Part shown: positions 25,203 through 34,304 of the stretch, in pieces
Position numbering within the stretch: position 1 is the stretch's first letter
How the letters are laid out: every line of letters starts with the position of its first letter
Assembly: GCA_963762865.1 (NCBI GenBank)
Contig: CAVXNC010000024.1
Coordinates: 124,001-188,000 of the forward strand
Direction: 5' to 3'
Length of the DNA stretch: 64,000 bases
From: DATHAP01 sp963762865
Lineage (GTDB): Bacteria > Actinomycetota > Actinomycetes > JACCUZ01
Notes under the pieces: generated by a model
Told to the model about the DNA's origin: nothing
The model's database searches: none
The model's input: the letters and a program-made list of their open reading frames with translations, nothing else
Translations under genes and position numbers: made by a program

Positions 25203-26858
25203 ATGACCGGCCCCCTGATCGTCCAGTCCGACAAGACCCTGCTGCTCGAGGTCGACCACGACCTCGCCTCCGAGTGCCGCCGGGAGATCGCGCCGTTCGC
25301 CGAGCTGGAGCGCTCGCCGGAGCACGTGCACACCTACCGGTTGACCCCGCTGGGCCTCTGGAACGCCCGGGCGGCCGGCCACGACGCCGAGCAGGTCGTC
25401 GACGTGCTGCTGCGCTACAGCCGCTACGCCGTGCCGCACGCCCTGCTGGTCGACGTCGCGGAGACGATGGCGCGCTACGGCCGGCTGCGGCTGGAGAAGA
25501 CGCCGGTGCACGGGCTGGTGCTGGTGACGACCGACCGGGCGGTCCTCGAGGAGGTCATCCGGTCGAAGAAGGTCGCGCCGCTGATCGGCGACCGCGTCGA
25601 CCCCGACACCGTCGTGGTGCACCCGTCGGAGCGCGGTCACCTCAAGCAGGTCCTGCTGAAGCTCGGCTGGCCGGCTGAGGACTTCGCGGGCTATGTGGAC
25701 GGCGAGGCGCATCCGATCGAGCTGGTGCAGGACGGCTGGCAGATGCGCCCCTACCAGCGCGAGGCGGTCGAGGGCTTCTGGCACGGTGGCTCGGGTGTCG
25801 TGGTGCTGCCCTGCGGCGCCGGCAAGACGATCGTCGGCGCGGCCGCGATGGCCGAGGCGAAGGCGACCACGCTGATCCTGGTGACGAACACGGTCGCGGC
25901 CAGGCAGTGGCGGCACGAGCTGCTCAAGCGCACGACGCTGACCGAGGACGAGATCGGCGAGTACTCCGGTGCCCGCAAGGAGGTCCGCCCGGTCACCATC
26001 GCGACGTACCAGGTGATGACGACCCGACGGAAGGGCGTCTACACGCACCTCGAGCTGCTCGACGCCCGCGACTGGGGGCTGGTCGTCTACGACGAGGTCC
26101 ACCTGCTGCCGGCGCCGATCTTCCGGATGACCGCCGACCTGCAGGCGCGTCGCCGCCTCGGCCTCACCGCGACGCTGGTGCGGGAGGACGGCCGCGAGGG
26201 CGACGTCTTCTCCCTCATCGGGCCGAAGCGCTACGACGCGCCGTGGAAGGACATCGAGTCACAGGGCTACATCGCGCCGGCCGACTGCGTCGAGGTGCGC
26301 GTGACGCTGTCCGACTCGGAGCGGCTGGCGTATGCGACCGCCGAGCCGGAGGACCGCTACCGCTTCGCGTCGACGACCGCGACGAAGACTCGCGTCGTGG
26401 AGCAGCTCGTCGAGCGGCACCGTGGCGACCAGGTGCTGGTGATCGGGCAGTACATCGACCAGCTCGACGACCTGGGCGAGCGCCTCGACGCGCCGATCAT
26501 CAAGGGCGAGACGACGGTCAAGCAGCGCGAGGTGCTCTACGACGCCTTCCGCACCGGCGAGATCTCGCTGCTCGTCGTCAGCAAGGTCGCCAACTTCTCC
26601 ATCGACCTGCCCGAGGCCGCAGTGGCCATCCAGGTGTCGGGCACCTTCGGATCGCGGCAGGAAGAGGCGCAGCGGCTCGGTCGGGTGCTGCGGCCGAAGG
26701 CCGACGGGCGCACGGCACGCTTCTACGCCGTCACGGCCCGGGACACGGTCGACCAGGAGTTCGCCGCGCACCGGCAGCGGTTCCTGGCCGAACAGGGCTA
26801 CGCCTACCGGATCGTCGACAGCGAGGACCTGCCGACGCTGGACGCCCCGGAGACCTGA
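25203..26858 (+). CDS. XPB/ERCC3-type DNA repair helicase
   Basis: 551 residues from the ATG at 25203, close to the 542 of mycobacterial Ercc3. An N-terminal damage-recognition-like region (to about 180) precedes superfamily 2 helicase motifs: Q-region LRPYQREA-like (MRPYQREAVEGF), motif I LPCGAGKTIVG, motif II VVYDEVHLLPA, motif III LTATLVRED, motif VI RQEEAQRLGRVLRP. The RED motif (REDGREGD) of XPB is visible. It is a 3'-5' DNA helicase for repair or transcription-coupled processes. The XPB-N-like partner lies 4.9 kb upstream on the same strand, with a sulfotransferase and two regulatory/transport operons between. Confidence 0.92.
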   Translation: MTGPLIVQSDKTLLLEVDHDLASECRREIAPFAELERSPEHVHTYRLTPLGLWNARAAGHDAEQVVDVLLRYSRYAVPHALLVDVAETMARYGRLRLEKTPVHGLVLVTTDRAVLEEVIRSKKVAPLIGDRVDPDTVVVHPSERGHLKQVLLKLGWPAEDFAGYVDGEAHPIELVQDGWQMRPYQREAVEGFWHGGSGVVVLPCGAGKTIVGAAAMAEAKATTLILVTNTVAARQWRHELLKRTTLTEDEIGEYSGARKEVRPVTIATYQVMTTRRKGVYTHLELLDARDWGLVVYDEVHLLPAPIFRMTADLQARRRLGLTATLVREDGREGDVFSLIGPKRYDAPWKDIESQGYIAPADCVEVRVTLSDSERLAYATAEPEDRYRFASTTATKTRVVEQLVERHRGDQVLVIGQYIDQLDDLGERLDAPIIKGETTVKQREVLYDAFRTGEISLLVVSKVANFSIDLPEAAVAIQVSGTFGSRQEEAQRLGRVLRPKADGRTARFYAVTARDTVDQEFAAHRQRFLAEQGYAYRIVDSEDLPTLDAPET

Positions 26859-26864
26859 CCAGCC

Positions 26865-27203
26865 TCAGGCGCTCGGGTCGGGCACGAGCTCCCGCACCTC
26901 CTGCGCGCAGCGGCACGCGACGGCGATCTTGGCAGCCCACTCGAGGGCTTCTGCGCGTGAGGGCACGTCGACGACGGCGAACCCGCCGAGGACCTCCTTG
27001 GTCTCCGGCCACGGACCGTCGGTGACCGTCCCGTCCGTGGCCACGACACTCGCCTGCTGACTCTGCAGTCCACCGCTGAAGACCCACACACCGGCGTCCC
27101 GGGCCTCCTGGACCACCTCGAGCGCGGCCTTGGTCACGTCGGGCAGGTCCTCCTCGGGGAAGGTCATCGCGCCGTCATCGAACGAGATCAGGTACTGCGT
27201 CAT
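26865..27203 (-). CDS. YCII/DGPF-domain protein
   Basis: 112 residues with GGAGAACTGAG before the ATG. The DGPF motif is here DGPWPETKEVLGGFAVVDVPS, preceded by YLISFDDG and GVWVFSGGL. Such ferredoxin-like-fold proteins are often linked to ECF sigma factors; no sigma factor gene is nearby. It is divergent from the dihydrofolate-reductase-like gene, sharing a 166-bp gap in which I saw no clear operator, and ends 6 nt from the XPB gene in convergent orientation. Confidence 0.88.
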   Translation of the reverse strand: MTQYLISFDDGAMTFPEEDLPDVTKAALEVVQEARDAGVWVFSGGLQSQQASVVATDGTVTDGPWPETKEVLGGFAVVDVPSRAEALEWAAKIAVACRCAQEVRELVPDPSA

Positions 27204-27369
27204 CTCAGTTCTCCTCGTCCCGGCGGCATCCTGCGGCCGCCTCACACCCCTTCTACGAACACCGCACTCCGGATCCGACAGGCTCCCGGCAAGAATCGCA
27301 CCGATGACATCGGACGTGCAGTCCGGTCCAATCGATCGACGGCACCACCAACCGGGAAGGACCTGCGAC

Positions 27370-27987
27370 ATGAAGCTGACGACGATCACGAACGTTTCGC
27401 TCGACGGAGTGATGCAGGGACTCGGCGGGCCCGACGAGGACCGCAGCGGTGGCTTCGAGCGCGGCGGATGGGCCATCCCGTTGTTCGACGACGAGGCAGA
27501 GGCCTACGTCGGCCAGGTCTTCCAGCGAGCCGACGCGTTCCTGTTCGGCCGGAAGACCTACGAGATCTTCGCCGGCTACTGGGGAGTCATGCCGGACCCG
27601 GAGGACAACCCCATCGCCGGGCCGTTGAACGCCCGGCCGAAGTACGTGGCATCGACCACGCTCACGGAACCGGAATGGGCCGGCACGACCGTCCTGTCCG
27701 GTGACCTCGCGGCCGCCATCGCCGACCTGAAAGCCACGTCCGGGGGTGAGCTGCAGGTGCACGGCAGCGGCCGCCTGATCCACTGGCTGCTCGACAACCA
27801 GCTCGTCGACGAGATCATCCTGCTCACCTATCCCGTGATCCTCGGCCAGGGCGCGCGACTGTTCCCGGACAGCGGCCCGGACACTGCACTCGAGCTGGTC
27901 GACTCGCGCACCACACCGAAGGGCCTGATCATCCAGGTGTACCGGCCGGCGGGTCGGCCGCAGTACGCAGACGGCGCCTCGGACTGA
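27370..27987 (+). CDS. Dihydrofolate reductase family protein (RibD C-terminal-like)
   Basis: 205 residues; GGGAAGGACC precedes the ATG. The RibD_C/DHFR fold is seen in TTITNVSLDGVMQG, FLFGRKTYEIFAGYW, GGELQVHGSGRLIHWLL and EIILLTYPVILGQGARLFP. It probably uses NADPH, but members of this family rarely act as true folate reductases. A second member of the family lies at 40929. It is divergent from the DGPF-domain gene, a frequent pairing in actinomycetes. Confidence 0.87.
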   Translation: MKLTTITNVSLDGVMQGLGGPDEDRSGGFERGGWAIPLFDDEAEAYVGQVFQRADAFLFGRKTYEIFAGYWGVMPDPEDNPIAGPLNARPKYVASTTLTEPEWAGTTVLSGDLAAAIADLKATSGGELQVHGSGRLIHWLLDNQLVDEIILLTYPVILGQGARLFPDSGPDTALELVDSRTTPKGLIIQVYRPAGRPQYADGASD

Positions 27988-28028
27988 ATCAAGAGTGACA
28001 TCCGCCGCCGCACTCGGACAGGTGATGC

Positions 28029-28985
28029 TCAGGTGCCGGCGAGGCGTTGCACCACGGGCGCGAGCTCGTCGAGCTCGCCGACCAGGAACGACGAGATGCC
28101 GAGGTGGTCGCGCAGCTCGGTGAACTTCTCGACGAAGCGGTCGTGGGAGCCGATGAAGATGTGCGGCGACTCGATGACGTCCTCGACCGTGAGCTCGATG
28201 CCGCTGCGCTCCGTCATCGCCGCGACGACCTTCGCGGCCTCACCGTCGAGGTCGTCGGTGACCGTGACCGGCCAGAACGACGGGTAGACGTTGAGGGTCA
28301 GCTCGTCGAACCGCTCACCGGCGGCCTCGCGCACCCAGCCGATCTTCTCCTCGGTCGCGGCCCAGGTGAACGACCGCGGGTCCGGCACCCCGCCGCGCAG
28401 GATCCGTGGCGCCAGGCCGACGGTCTGCGCCTCGCGAGCCGCCAGCTCCAGGGTGGACCGGCCGCCGCCGCCGATGAAGAACGGCGGGTGCGGCTGCTGC
28501 ACCGGCTTGGGCTGCGCCTCGTAGTCGGTGATCGTGTAGTGCTCACCGGCGAACGAGAACGGGCCGGCCCCGAAGCAGCCCTTGATGACGGCCACCGACT
28601 CGGCCAGCCTTGCCTGCCGGACGCGGATCGGGTCGAAGGGCAGCCCGATGGCGGCGTACTCCGACCCGTTCCAACCAGCGCCGATCGCGACGTCGAGCCG
28701 ACCCTCGGACAGCACGTCGAGAGTGGCCAGCTCCTGGGCGAGGACGGCCGGATGGCGGAGGTCGTTGTTGTGCACGAAGGCACTGATCCGGATGCTCTCG
28801 GTGAGCGCCGCCACCGCGGCCAGGTAGGGCACCGGCGCCGGCTGGGCGACCAGGTGGTCCGGCAGCACGAAGGTCGTGACGCCCAGCGCCTCTGCGGCCC
28901 GCGCCTTCTCGCCGAGCTCGCGCGCGCTCGACACGTCGAAGACGTCGGCCAGGAACGTGAACTGCGCGGTCATGTGGACGATCAT
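28029..28985 (-). CDS. LLM-class F420-dependent oxidoreductase
   Basis: 318 residues (ATG at 28985; the ATG at 28973 is an alternative). The luciferase-like TIM barrel is supported by LGVTTFVLPDHL, RHPAVLAQELATLDVLSEGR, IGAGWNGSEYAAIGLPF and PPFFIGGGGRSTLELAAREA. The subgroup is the TIGR03621-like F420-dependent type of actinomycetes. It should transfer hydride between F420 and an unknown organic substrate. It is divergent from ltrA with only 26 bp between the starts. Confidence 0.88.
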   Translation of the reverse strand: MIVHMTAQFTFLADVFDVSSARELGEKARAAEALGVTTFVLPDHLVAQPAPVPYLAAVAALTESIRISAFVHNNDLRHPAVLAQELATLDVLSEGRLDVAIGAGWNGSEYAAIGLPFDPIRVRQARLAESVAVIKGCFGAGPFSFAGEHYTITDYEAQPKPVQQPHPPFFIGGGGRSTLELAAREAQTVGLAPRILRGGVPDPRSFTWAATEEKIGWVREAAGERFDELTLNVYPSFWPVTVTDDLDGEAAKVVAAMTERSGIELTVEDVIESPHIFIGSHDRFVEKFTELRDHLGISSFLVGELDELAPVVQRLAGT

Positions 28986-28999
28986 GCCGGTCGGGTCGC

Positions 29000-29005
29000 T
29001 AGCCT
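29000..29005 (+). promoter_or_regulatory. Leaderless -10 box for ltrA copy 1
   Basis: TAGCCT ends 6 nt before the ATG at 29012, inside the 26-bp divergent gap, so no ribosome-binding site can be accommodated between them. Confidence 0.5.
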
Positions 29006-29011
29006 GCCGCC

Positions 29012-30235
29012 ATGGCCGACACGAGGTCAGGCCCGTTCAAGAGCTGGTTCTGGCAACCGCCGCGGCCGCACGGCGAGACCATCCTGGGTCGGACCGTCAG
29101 CTCGCTCGAGCTCCTCTACGACCTCGTCTACGTCGCCGTCATCGGCCAGGCGGCGCACCATCTCGCGGAGCACCTCTCCGTGCGCGGGACCGTCGACTTC
29201 GCCGTCGTCTTCGCGCTGATCTGGGTCGCCTGGGTCAACGGGACGCTCTACATCGAGATCCACGGCCGCGACGACGGCAGGACCCGCCTCATCGCCTTCG
29301 CCCAGATGGGAGTCCTGGTCCTCCTGGCGGTCTTCACGGCCGAGGCCGGGGGCGAGAGCGGACGCGCCTTTGCGCTCGTCTACGCCATCTACCTCGCAGT
29401 CGTGGCGTTGCTGTTCTTCACCGTCCGCCGACAGGAGGCGGATCGCCCCGAGTTCGTCGGGGAGACCGGCCTCTATGTCGTCTGCATGAGCGTCGCGGTG
29501 GCGGTCGTCCTCGTCAGCGCGTTCGTCCCCACCGACGCGCGACTCGTCCTCTGGGCGGCGGTCGGCGTCGGCTGGGTCGTGGGTCTTGCGTTGGCGGGGC
29601 GCGCCCGGGTCGGCTTGAACCGCGGCATGCCTCCCACCGAGTCGCTGGTCGAACGCTTCGGCCTGTTCACGATCATCGTCCTCGGCGAGGTCGTGCTCGG
29701 AGTCGTGGACGGCCTGTCCTCGGTGGACCGCGACACCAAGACGGTGGTCACGGGCCTCGTCGCTCTCTGGGTCGGCCTGGGGCTCTGGTGGATCTACTTC
29801 GACCTGGTCGGGCGCCGGCTGCCGCACGACACCGGTCGAGCCGTGTCGACCTGGCTGCTGGGCCACCTGCCGATCACTCTGTCGGTCGCGGCGGCCGGCG
29901 CCGCGATGGTGAGCCTCGTCGAGCACGCGCACGACGACCGCGCCCCCGCGGGCACGTCATGGTTGCTGGCCGGCGCGGTGGCGGTCTGCCTGCTGGCCGT
30001 GGCCGTCACCGAGAGCACGCTGGTGGACGCCCGTCGTCTCGGTGCCGTCTACCGACCCGTCAGCCTCGCGATGGGCGCCGGGGCAGCCGCGGCGCTGGTC
30101 GTCGCCTGGGCACGACCGGCGCCCCTGCTCCTCGCCCTGCTGCTCGTGGCGATCCTGTCGGTGCTGTGGTTCTTCGCCGTCAGCCGCTTCCTCCGCGTCG
30201 ACGAGTGGCGGCGGGCCAAGGCCGGCGCCGACTGA
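29012..30235 (+). CDS. ltrA: Low-temperature-requirement A (LtrA) family membrane protein, copy 1
   Basis: 407 residues with about ten to eleven membrane helices. The LtrA signature is at the start (SSLELLYDLVYVAVIGQAAHHL), and ERFGLFTIIVLGEVVLGVV and LWWIYFDLVGRRLP follow. LtrA was named from a cold-growth requirement in Listeria; its biochemical role is unknown. A second LtrA gene lies at 37254 on the other strand, and the two flank the HelD-HelR block. The start is preceded by a -10-like box at leaderless spacing. Confidence 0.87.
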   Translation: MADTRSGPFKSWFWQPPRPHGETILGRTVSSLELLYDLVYVAVIGQAAHHLAEHLSVRGTVDFAVVFALIWVAWVNGTLYIEIHGRDDGRTRLIAFAQMGVLVLLAVFTAEAGGESGRAFALVYAIYLAVVALLFFTVRRQEADRPEFVGETGLYVVCMSVAVAVVLVSAFVPTDARLVLWAAVGVGWVVGLALAGRARVGLNRGMPPTESLVERFGLFTIIVLGEVVLGVVDGLSSVDRDTKTVVTGLVALWVGLGLWWIYFDLVGRRLPHDTGRAVSTWLLGHLPITLSVAAAGAAMVSLVEHAHDDRAPAGTSWLLAGAVAVCLLAVAVTESTLVDARRLGAVYRPVSLAMGAGAAAALVVAWARPAPLLLALLLVAILSVLWFFAVSRFLRVDEWRRAKAGAD

Positions 30236-30249
30236 ACCGACCGACCGGG

Positions 30250-30867
30250 CTACCCCAGGTCGAAGCGTGCCTGCACCGAGATGGTGACCGTCGTCTCACC
30301 GGCCTCGACCGGCAGGGCTGCCCCGCTCTGCCGCCCGCTCGCCGCCATCGCGTAGGCGATCGGGAGGCCGGGCGAGGCCACGGTCGACAGACGGCGTACG
30401 GCGCCAAGGGGCCGCTCCGCGAGCTCCGCGAGGTGCTCTGCCTGGGCACGCGCGTCGGCCACCGCCGCCTCCCGGGCGGCGTGCGTGGCGGGGGACGGGT
30501 CCGACACCGCGAGCGAGACGTCGAGCATCCGGGCGGCGTCGCCGCCGGCCGCGAGGACCTCGCCGAGGACCCCTCCGGCGGTTGCCAGGTCGCCAAGGGT
30601 CACGGTCAGCCCGAGCCAGGCCCGAAAGCCGCTCGGCTGGCCGTGGTTGTCGTAGTGCTGCCCCAGCGACATGCCCTCGGTGCGCAGGTCGGTGTCGCCG
30701 AGCCCCTGCGCGCGGGCCGCCTCGACCATCGCCCGGGAGCCGGCCTCGGCTGCGGCCAGCACACCGGAGACGTCGGACCCCGTCGCCTCGGCGCCGAGCC
30801 GGGCGACCAGCCGGTCCGGACGCACCTCGGCGGTGCCGGTGCCGGTCACGTCGATGCGGTCGCTCAT
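30250..30867 (-). CDS. SIMPL-domain (DUF541) protein
   Basis: 205 residues. The SIMPL fold is recognised by IDVTGTGTAEVRPDRL at the start, LGQHYDNHGQPSGFRAWLGLTVTL in the middle and the ending TTVTISVQARFDLG. Unlike many family members it has no signal peptide, so it is probably cytoplasmic. The function is unknown. It is convergent with ltrA (14 bp apart). Confidence 0.83.
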   Translation of the reverse strand: MSDRIDVTGTGTAEVRPDRLVARLGAEATGSDVSGVLAAAEAGSRAMVEAARAQGLGDTDLRTEGMSLGQHYDNHGQPSGFRAWLGLTVTLGDLATAGGVLGEVLAAGGDAARMLDVSLAVSDPSPATHAAREAAVADARAQAEHLAELAERPLGAVRRLSTVASPGLPIAYAMAASGRQSGAALPVEAGETTVTISVQARFDLG

Positions 30868-30994
30868 CAGGCCACCCTGCCACGACAGGCGGCCCGCAGG
30901 CCGGTGACAGACGACCCGAAGCGCACGTCCAGGTTCCTCCCAGGTAGCAGGCCTGAGGTGGGAACTGTCCTACCGACGACCCGAAGGAGCGGCG

Positions 30995-31504
30995 ATGAGC
31001 ACTACGTTCCGGAAGCCTCCCACCGACGAGCCGACCGGGTCAGCACCGCGCGTCCCGACGCAGGGGGCGGACCGGCCCTCTCTTTACGCGACGCCGGACA
31101 TCGAGAGCGACGAGCTCGCCGGCCTGCTGGCCGAGCACCTGGTGGCGGTCGCGCTCGTCCGCAAGGCGCCGGCCGACCCCGTCCCCTTCGCGGTGTGGTG
31201 GCAGGTCACGGACGCCCTGAGGGCGAGCACCGAGCTGGCCCCGACGGCGGCCGTCGAGACCGTCGACGGAGCGCTCGCCGCGCTCCAGGGCGCGGTCGAC
31301 GGTCTGCTGCTCACCCCGACCGAGGGCGTCGGGCTGGCACCGGCGGATGCCCACCGCTCCCTCCGGCACGCCCAGGTCCTGGTGGCCCGGCTGGTGCTCG
31401 GCGCGGCGGCCACGTCGCCGACCTTGCTGCACGTGCGGCTGGTGCGGCTTCGTCGGGCCCTGGTCGCCGCAGCCGCTGGCGAGACCCCGGAACCGACCGA
31501 CTAG
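30995..31504 (+). CDS. Hypothetical protein, 169 residues
   Basis: AAGGAG precedes the ATG at ideal spacing. After a disordered start, the sequence is helical and Ala/Val/Leu-rich (ELAGLLAEHLVAVALVRKAPADPVPFAVWWQVTDALRAS), with no membrane segment or known motif. Its TAG stop shares bases with the stop of the convergent acetyltransferase gene: the tetranucleotide CTAG at 31501-31504 ends both. I do not recognise a family. Confidence 0.65.
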   Translation: MSTTFRKPPTDEPTGSAPRVPTQGADRPSLYATPDIESDELAGLLAEHLVAVALVRKAPADPVPFAVWWQVTDALRASTELAPTAAVETVDGALAALQGAVDGLLLTPTEGVGLAPADAHRSLRHAQVLVARLVLGAAATSPTLLHVRLVRLRRALVAAAAGETPEPTD

Positions 31505-32125
31505 GAGGTCCGCGGTTCCCGCCACATCGGCCACATCGGTGGGCTACCGGCCACGCTGAGCTCGCCGAGGACCCGGAAGCCGTGGCGCCGGTAGAGGCTG
31601 AGGCTGCTCTCGGTGGTGGCCTCCAGGTAGGCAGCTCGGCCGGCGACGTCGCAGCGCACCAGCGTCCTCAAGCAATCGGCCGCCGATCCCCCGACCCTGT
31701 GCCGAGGGATGGACGGCGACGAACCAGAGGTACCAGTGCGGGTCGTGCGGGTGGTCCTCGGCCATCGCGGCCGAGATGGCCGCGAAGCGGTCGGCGTCCG
31801 CCGCGGGCAGCTGCCCGATCCGCTCGCCCAGCACCTGCGCCGCCGCATCGCTGAGCGGCGCGGCACCCGGCGGCACCCAGAGGGCCACGCCCTGCTGATC
31901 GGCAGCGACGTAGGTCTCGTCGTGGGCGGCGAGCCCTTCGACGACGGCCGCGAAGATCGCCGTCAGGTGCCGGGCGCGCTGCTCCTCCTCGGGGATGCAC
32001 CATCGGAAGATCGGGTCGGGGTCGAACGCGGCGGCGAGGACGGCGCTGGTCCAGTCGGCGTCCTGCGCGGTGGACCGGCGGACGGCACGACGTCCGAGGT
32101 CGAGGTCGAGGTCGGTGGCGGTCAC
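31501..32125 (-). pseudogene. GNAT acetyltransferase gene broken by a single-base frameshift
   Basis: The GTG at 32125 has GGAGGG upstream. The first part reads VTATDLDLDLGRRAVR to WYLWFVAVHPSAQGRGIGGRLLE, which holds the acetyl-CoA loop. The remainder of a GNAT fold (LVRCDVAGRAAYLEATTESSLSLYRRHGFRVLGE) is present but in another frame. Removing one base near 31666-31667 restores a 207-residue acetyltransferase. The sequence on both sides is otherwise intact, so this is a recent mutation or a sequencing error. The acceptor is unknown. Confidence 0.82.
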
Positions 32126-32260
32126 GGAACCCTCCGGTGACGGTGCCGGGCTGGTCCCGGCGCGTAGGCCCCAGGCTCCGGGCCGCGCTGACATCTCGCT
32201 GACTGCTCCCTGTCGGAGCCGCTGGTCCGGCCGGTCGTGGAGGAGTAGCCTCTCCGGCTC

Positions 32261-34294
32261 GTGCCCGCCGCTCCCGAGGACCCGGTCACCCCCGGCGAAG
32301 ACGTCATGTCCGCGGAGCGCGCGTACCTCGCGGCCGCCCGTGCCGACCTGGGCGGGATGCGCGAGGCCACCCTCGCCCTCGAGGCGCACGGTGGCGACGC
32401 CGTCTCGGAGGCCTACCTCGCGGCGAGCCTGCACAAGCGGGTCCAGTCGCTGACCGACGACCCCGACACCCCGCTCTTCTTCGGCCGCCTCGACCTGCGC
32501 CCCGGCGCCACCGAGGACGGCGAGCGTTTCTACATCGGCCGCCGCCACGTGCACGACGACGACGGCGACCCGGTCGTCATCGACTGGCGGGCCGACGTGT
32601 CGACCGCGTTCTACCGCGCCACCCGCGACGAGCCGATGGACGTCGTGCTGCGCCGGCGCTTCGGCTTCGAGAAGGGCCACATCACCGCCTACGAGGACGA
32701 GCACCTGCTCGACCGCACCGAGCACGAGCGACGCAGCCGGATCCTCGCCGGCGAGATCGAGCGGCCCCGCGTCGGGCCGATGCGCGACATCGTCGCCACG
32801 ATCCAGCCCGAGCAGGACGTCATCGTCCGCGCCGACGTCGCCCGCACGGTCTGCGTGCAAGGGGCGCCGGGCACCGGGAAGACCGCCGTCGGCCTCCACC
32901 GGGCGGCGTACCTCCTCTACACCTTCCGTGACCGCCTGCGCCGCGGAGGCGTTCTGGTCGTCGGACCCAACAGCGCCTTCCTGTCGTACATCTCCGCGGT
33001 CCTCCCCGCCCTCGGCGAGGTCGACGTGCGGCAGGTGACCCTCGACGAGCTGGTCGGTGCGCGGGTGCCGATCCGCGCCGACGAGCCGGCCGAGGTCGCG
33101 ACCCTCAAGGGCGACCAACGGATGGCGGACGTGCTGCGGCACGCGGTCTACGCCGGTCTGGTGACGCCGAGCGAGCCGTTGATCCTGCCCCGCGGGTCGC
33201 GGCGGTGGCGCGTACCGGCATACGAGCTCGCCGAGCTCGTCGCCGAGCTGCGCGCCCGCGACGTTCGCTACGGCGCGGCGCGCGCGATGCTCGCGCAGCG
33301 GCTCGCGCACGCGCTGCTCACCAAGATGGAGGAGGCGGGGGAGTCGCCCGACGACCGCGTGCAGGACGCGGTCGCGCGTTCCCAGCCGGTACGTCGCGCG
33401 GTCGACCGGCTCTGGCCCGCCGTCGACCCGCTGCGCGTCGTGATGGCACTGCTCGGTGACCCGGAGGTGCTGGCGGCCGCCGCCGACGGTGTCCTGGACG
33501 AGGACGAGCAGCGGCTGCTGCTGTGGGAGAAGCCGGCCCGCGGGCCGAAGACGGCGCCGTGGACGCTGGCCGACGCGGTCCTGGTGGACGAGGTCGCCGA
33601 CCTGGTCGACCGGGAGCCAAGCCTCGGCCACGTCGTGCTCGACGAGGCGCAGGACCTGTCGCCGATGCAGCTGCGCGCGGTCGGCCGACGCTGCTCCACC
33701 GGGTCGGCGACGGTGCTCGGTGACATCGCCCAGGGCACCACGCCATGGGCGACGGCCGACTGGGCATCGACACTGCGGCACCTCGGCAAGCCGGACGGGC
33801 ACATCGAGGTGCTGCGCCGCGGCTACCGGGTGCCGGCGGTGGTGCTCGACCTGGCCAGCAGGCTGCTGCCGCACATGGCGCCGGGCGTCGCCGCGGCCGA
33901 GTCGGTGCGCGAGAACCCGGGCGACCTGGACGTCGTGGCGTCGACGGAGCCGTCCGCCGCGGCGGCCTCGGCGGTGCGCGCGCTGCTCGACCAGCCGGGG
34001 TCGATCGGGGTCATCACCGCCGACGCTCAAGCAGCGGCGGTGGCGCGCAGCCTCGGCGTGCAGCACGCGGTGCTCGGCACCGACGACGCGTCGGCGCGGG
34101 TCACGGTCGTGCCGGCCAGCCTGGCCAAGGGCCTCGAGTACGACCACGTCGTCGTGGTCGAGCCGGCGCGGATCGTGGCCGACGAGCCCTCGCCGCGGCA
34201 GGGACTCCGCCGCCTCTACGTCGTCCTCACCCGGGCGGTGTCCGGTCTCACGGTCGTGCACGCTGAGCCGCTGCCGCCGGAGCTCGCCGCATGA
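32261..34294 (+). CDS. HelD-family RNA polymerase-associated ATPase (UvrD-like)
   Basis: 677 residues from GTG; the ATG at 32306 is an alternative start. An N-terminal helical arm (SAERAYLAAARADLGGMREATLALEAHGG) leads into the conserved FFGRLDL, YIGRRHV and VIDWRADVSTAFYRA block. ATPase motifs follow: Walker A QGAPGTGKTAVGLHRAAYLLYT, Walker B HVVLDEAQDLSPMQ, VLGDIAQGTTPWA and AKGLEYDHVVVVEP. HelD proteins pull stalled RNA polymerase off nucleic acid and recycle it, and some protect against rifamycins. This copy has no rifamycin-type palindrome upstream. An HD-domain gene follows by 10 bp. Confidence 0.87.
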   Translation: MPAAPEDPVTPGEDVMSAERAYLAAARADLGGMREATLALEAHGGDAVSEAYLAASLHKRVQSLTDDPDTPLFFGRLDLRPGATEDGERFYIGRRHVHDDDGDPVVIDWRADVSTAFYRATRDEPMDVVLRRRFGFEKGHITAYEDEHLLDRTEHERRSRILAGEIERPRVGPMRDIVATIQPEQDVIVRADVARTVCVQGAPGTGKTAVGLHRAAYLLYTFRDRLRRGGVLVVGPNSAFLSYISAVLPALGEVDVRQVTLDELVGARVPIRADEPAEVATLKGDQRMADVLRHAVYAGLVTPSEPLILPRGSRRWRVPAYELAELVAELRARDVRYGAARAMLAQRLAHALLTKMEEAGESPDDRVQDAVARSQPVRRAVDRLWPAVDPLRVVMALLGDPEVLAAAADGVLDEDEQRLLLWEKPARGPKTAPWTLADAVLVDEVADLVDREPSLGHVVLDEAQDLSPMQLRAVGRRCSTGSATVLGDIAQGTTPWATADWASTLRHLGKPDGHIEVLRRGYRVPAVVLDLASRLLPHMAPGVAAAESVRENPGDLDVVASTEPSAAAASAVRALLDQPGSIGVITADAQAAAVARSLGVQHAVLGTDDASARVTVVPASLAKGLEYDHVVVVEPARIVADEPSPRQGLRRLYVVLTRAVSGLTVVHAEPLPPELAA

Positions 34295-34304
34295 GGCCGG
34301 CGGC

